64,000 nucleotides of DNA from an uncultured Isoptericola sp. (GTDB lineage: Bacteria > Actinomycetota > Actinomycetes > Actinomycetales > Cellulomonadaceae), in assembly GCA_947497265.1 (NCBI GenBank), contig CANMFP010000001.1:186001-250000 (forward strand). The letters are read 5' to 3'. The notes under the pieces were generated by a model that did no database searches, was not told where the DNA came from, and saw only the letters and a list, made by a program, of their open reading frames with translations. Positions 63,429 through 64,000 of the stretch are shown one piece after another (position 1 is the stretch's first letter; every line of letters starts with the position of its first letter). The position numbers and the translations under genes are program-made.

Positions 63429-64000
63429 ATGGCCTCCCGCCTCACCGCAGAGTCCCGCACCCGGGCCCTGACCGCCCTGGAGAGCTCCCAGGAGCCCGCC
63501 ACCGAGCTCGACGTCCTCGTCATCGGCGGTGGGGTCACCGGTGCCGGCATCGCGCTCGACGCCGTCACCCGCGGGCTGTCCACCGCGATCGTCGAGGCCC
63601 AGGACTGGTCGGCAGGAACCTCGAGCTGGTCCAGCAAGCTCGTCCACGGCGGCCTGCGCTACCTGCAGATGCTCGACTTCTCGCTGGTGCACGAGGCGCT
63701 GACCGAGCGCGACCTGCTCCTGAAGGAGATCGCGCCGCACCTGGTCAAGCCCGTGCCGTTCCTCTACCCGCTCGAGCACCGCGTGTGGGAGCGGGCCTAC
63801 GTCGGCGCGGGCATCGCCCTGTACGACACCCTGGCCGCGATCGCGCCGGGCCGGCGCGCGATGCCCATCCACCGGCACGTCAGCCGCCGCCAGATCGCGC
63901 AGAAGTTCCCCGACCTGGCGCACGAGGCCGCCATCGGCGCCATCCAGTACTGGGACGCCTCCGTCGACGACTCGCGCCTCGTCAGCACGTTGGTGCGTAC
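63429..64000 (+). CDS. glpD: Glycerol-3-phosphate dehydrogenase, N-terminal part
   Basis: The first 190 codons of an FAD-dependent dehydrogenase oxidising sn-glycerol-3-phosphate with quinone as acceptor; the gene continues past the right edge. FAD-binding VLVIGGGVTGAGIALDAVTR near residue 29 and the GlpD signature SSKLVHGGLRYLQMLDFSLV near 69 are visible, then LTERDLLLKEIAPHLVKPVP. A strong GAGAGGAG precedes the ATG. Membrane-peripheral; it would feed electrons into the menaquinone pool made by genes in this window. Transcribed divergently from a SorC-type regulator. Confidence 0.93.
   Translation, partial: MASRLTAESRTRALTALESSQEPATELDVLVIGGGVTGAGIALDAVTRGLSTAIVEAQDWSAGTSSWSSKLVHGGLRYLQMLDFSLVHEALTERDLLLKEIAPHLVKPVPFLYPLEHRVWERAYVGAGIALYDTLAAIAPGRRAMPIHRHVSRRQIAQKFPDLAHEAAIGAIQYWDASVDDSRLVSTLVR

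Overview
The window is chromosomal DNA from a very high-GC Gram-positive actinobacterium. Gene content and protein style point to Micrococcales, most likely the Cellulomonadaceae/Promicromonosporaceae neighbourhood (Cellulomonas, Cellulosimicrobium, Isoptericola and relatives); this placement is inference. Supporting signs are the 14-gene nuo operon, menaquinone (not ubiquinone) biosynthesis, Rex, bS22, an adjacent radA-disA pair with a mutY-type gene nearby, DUF6230/DUF6114/DUF4229/DUF3048 proteins, and many start codons 6-7 nt after a TANNNT -10 box with no ribosome binding site (leaderless-type starts). No rRNA, tRNA, CRISPR array or prophage was seen.

Layout. 1-2077: the 5' end of a probable type III polyketide synthase, a small cupin, a UbiA prenyltransferase and a prepilin peptidase. 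2270-3766: a secreted S1 (streptogrisin-type) protease. 3860-22756 (minus strand): menaquinone reductase gene menJ, then nuoA to nuoN with mostly overlapping starts and stops, then a long-chain polyprenyl diphosphate synthase. A good match to the actinobacterial Rex operator lies upstream of menJ, and rex itself is at 48167-48847. 22981-29678: a small YtxH-like protein, menG, menF, a DUF6114/DUF6230 pair with a divergent TetR regulator and a clear shared operator, and an HtrA-type protease. 29790-32872: menD-menC and a 61-aa protein. 33063-36047: a SurA-N lipoprotein, an IS5-type transposase remnant that has cut off the end of a neighbouring gene, and a DUF4143 ATPase with three phased 11-bp repeats at its promoter; this is the only clearly accessory-looking part. 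36165-42326: menB, two tandem DUF3048 lipoproteins, menE, menA and two small membrane proteins. 42393-47268 (minus): a System II cytochrome c maturation operon (phosphatase, resA, ccdA, resB, ccsB). 47471-53840: yceI, glutaredoxin-rex, an HAD phosphatase, bS22, acuC, and the trkH/trkA potassium uptake genes. 53889-62326: an ABC-2 exporter, proC, radA, disA, a Lys/Ala-repeat membrane protein, an A/G-specific adenine glycosylase and an ArgA-like acetyltransferase. 62359-64000: a SorC-type sugar regulator divergent from glpD, which runs off the end.

How it fits together. Most of the window builds one respiratory chain: the quinone head group (menF, D, C, E, B), its tail (polyprenyl synthase), joining and finishing (menA, menG, menJ), the NADH dehydrogenase that reduces it (nuo), cytochrome c maturation downstream, and glpD, another quinone-linked dehydrogenase. 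Rex, an NADH/NAD+ sensor, probably controls the nuo operon.

I did not find a convincing new multi-gene system. The most unusual signals are non-coding: a 20-bp-period repeat family at the 3' ends of genes, often supplying the stop codon; a 64-nt hairpin element inserted in frame within menE; phased repeats before the DUF4143 ATPase; and very long hairpins between convergent genes.
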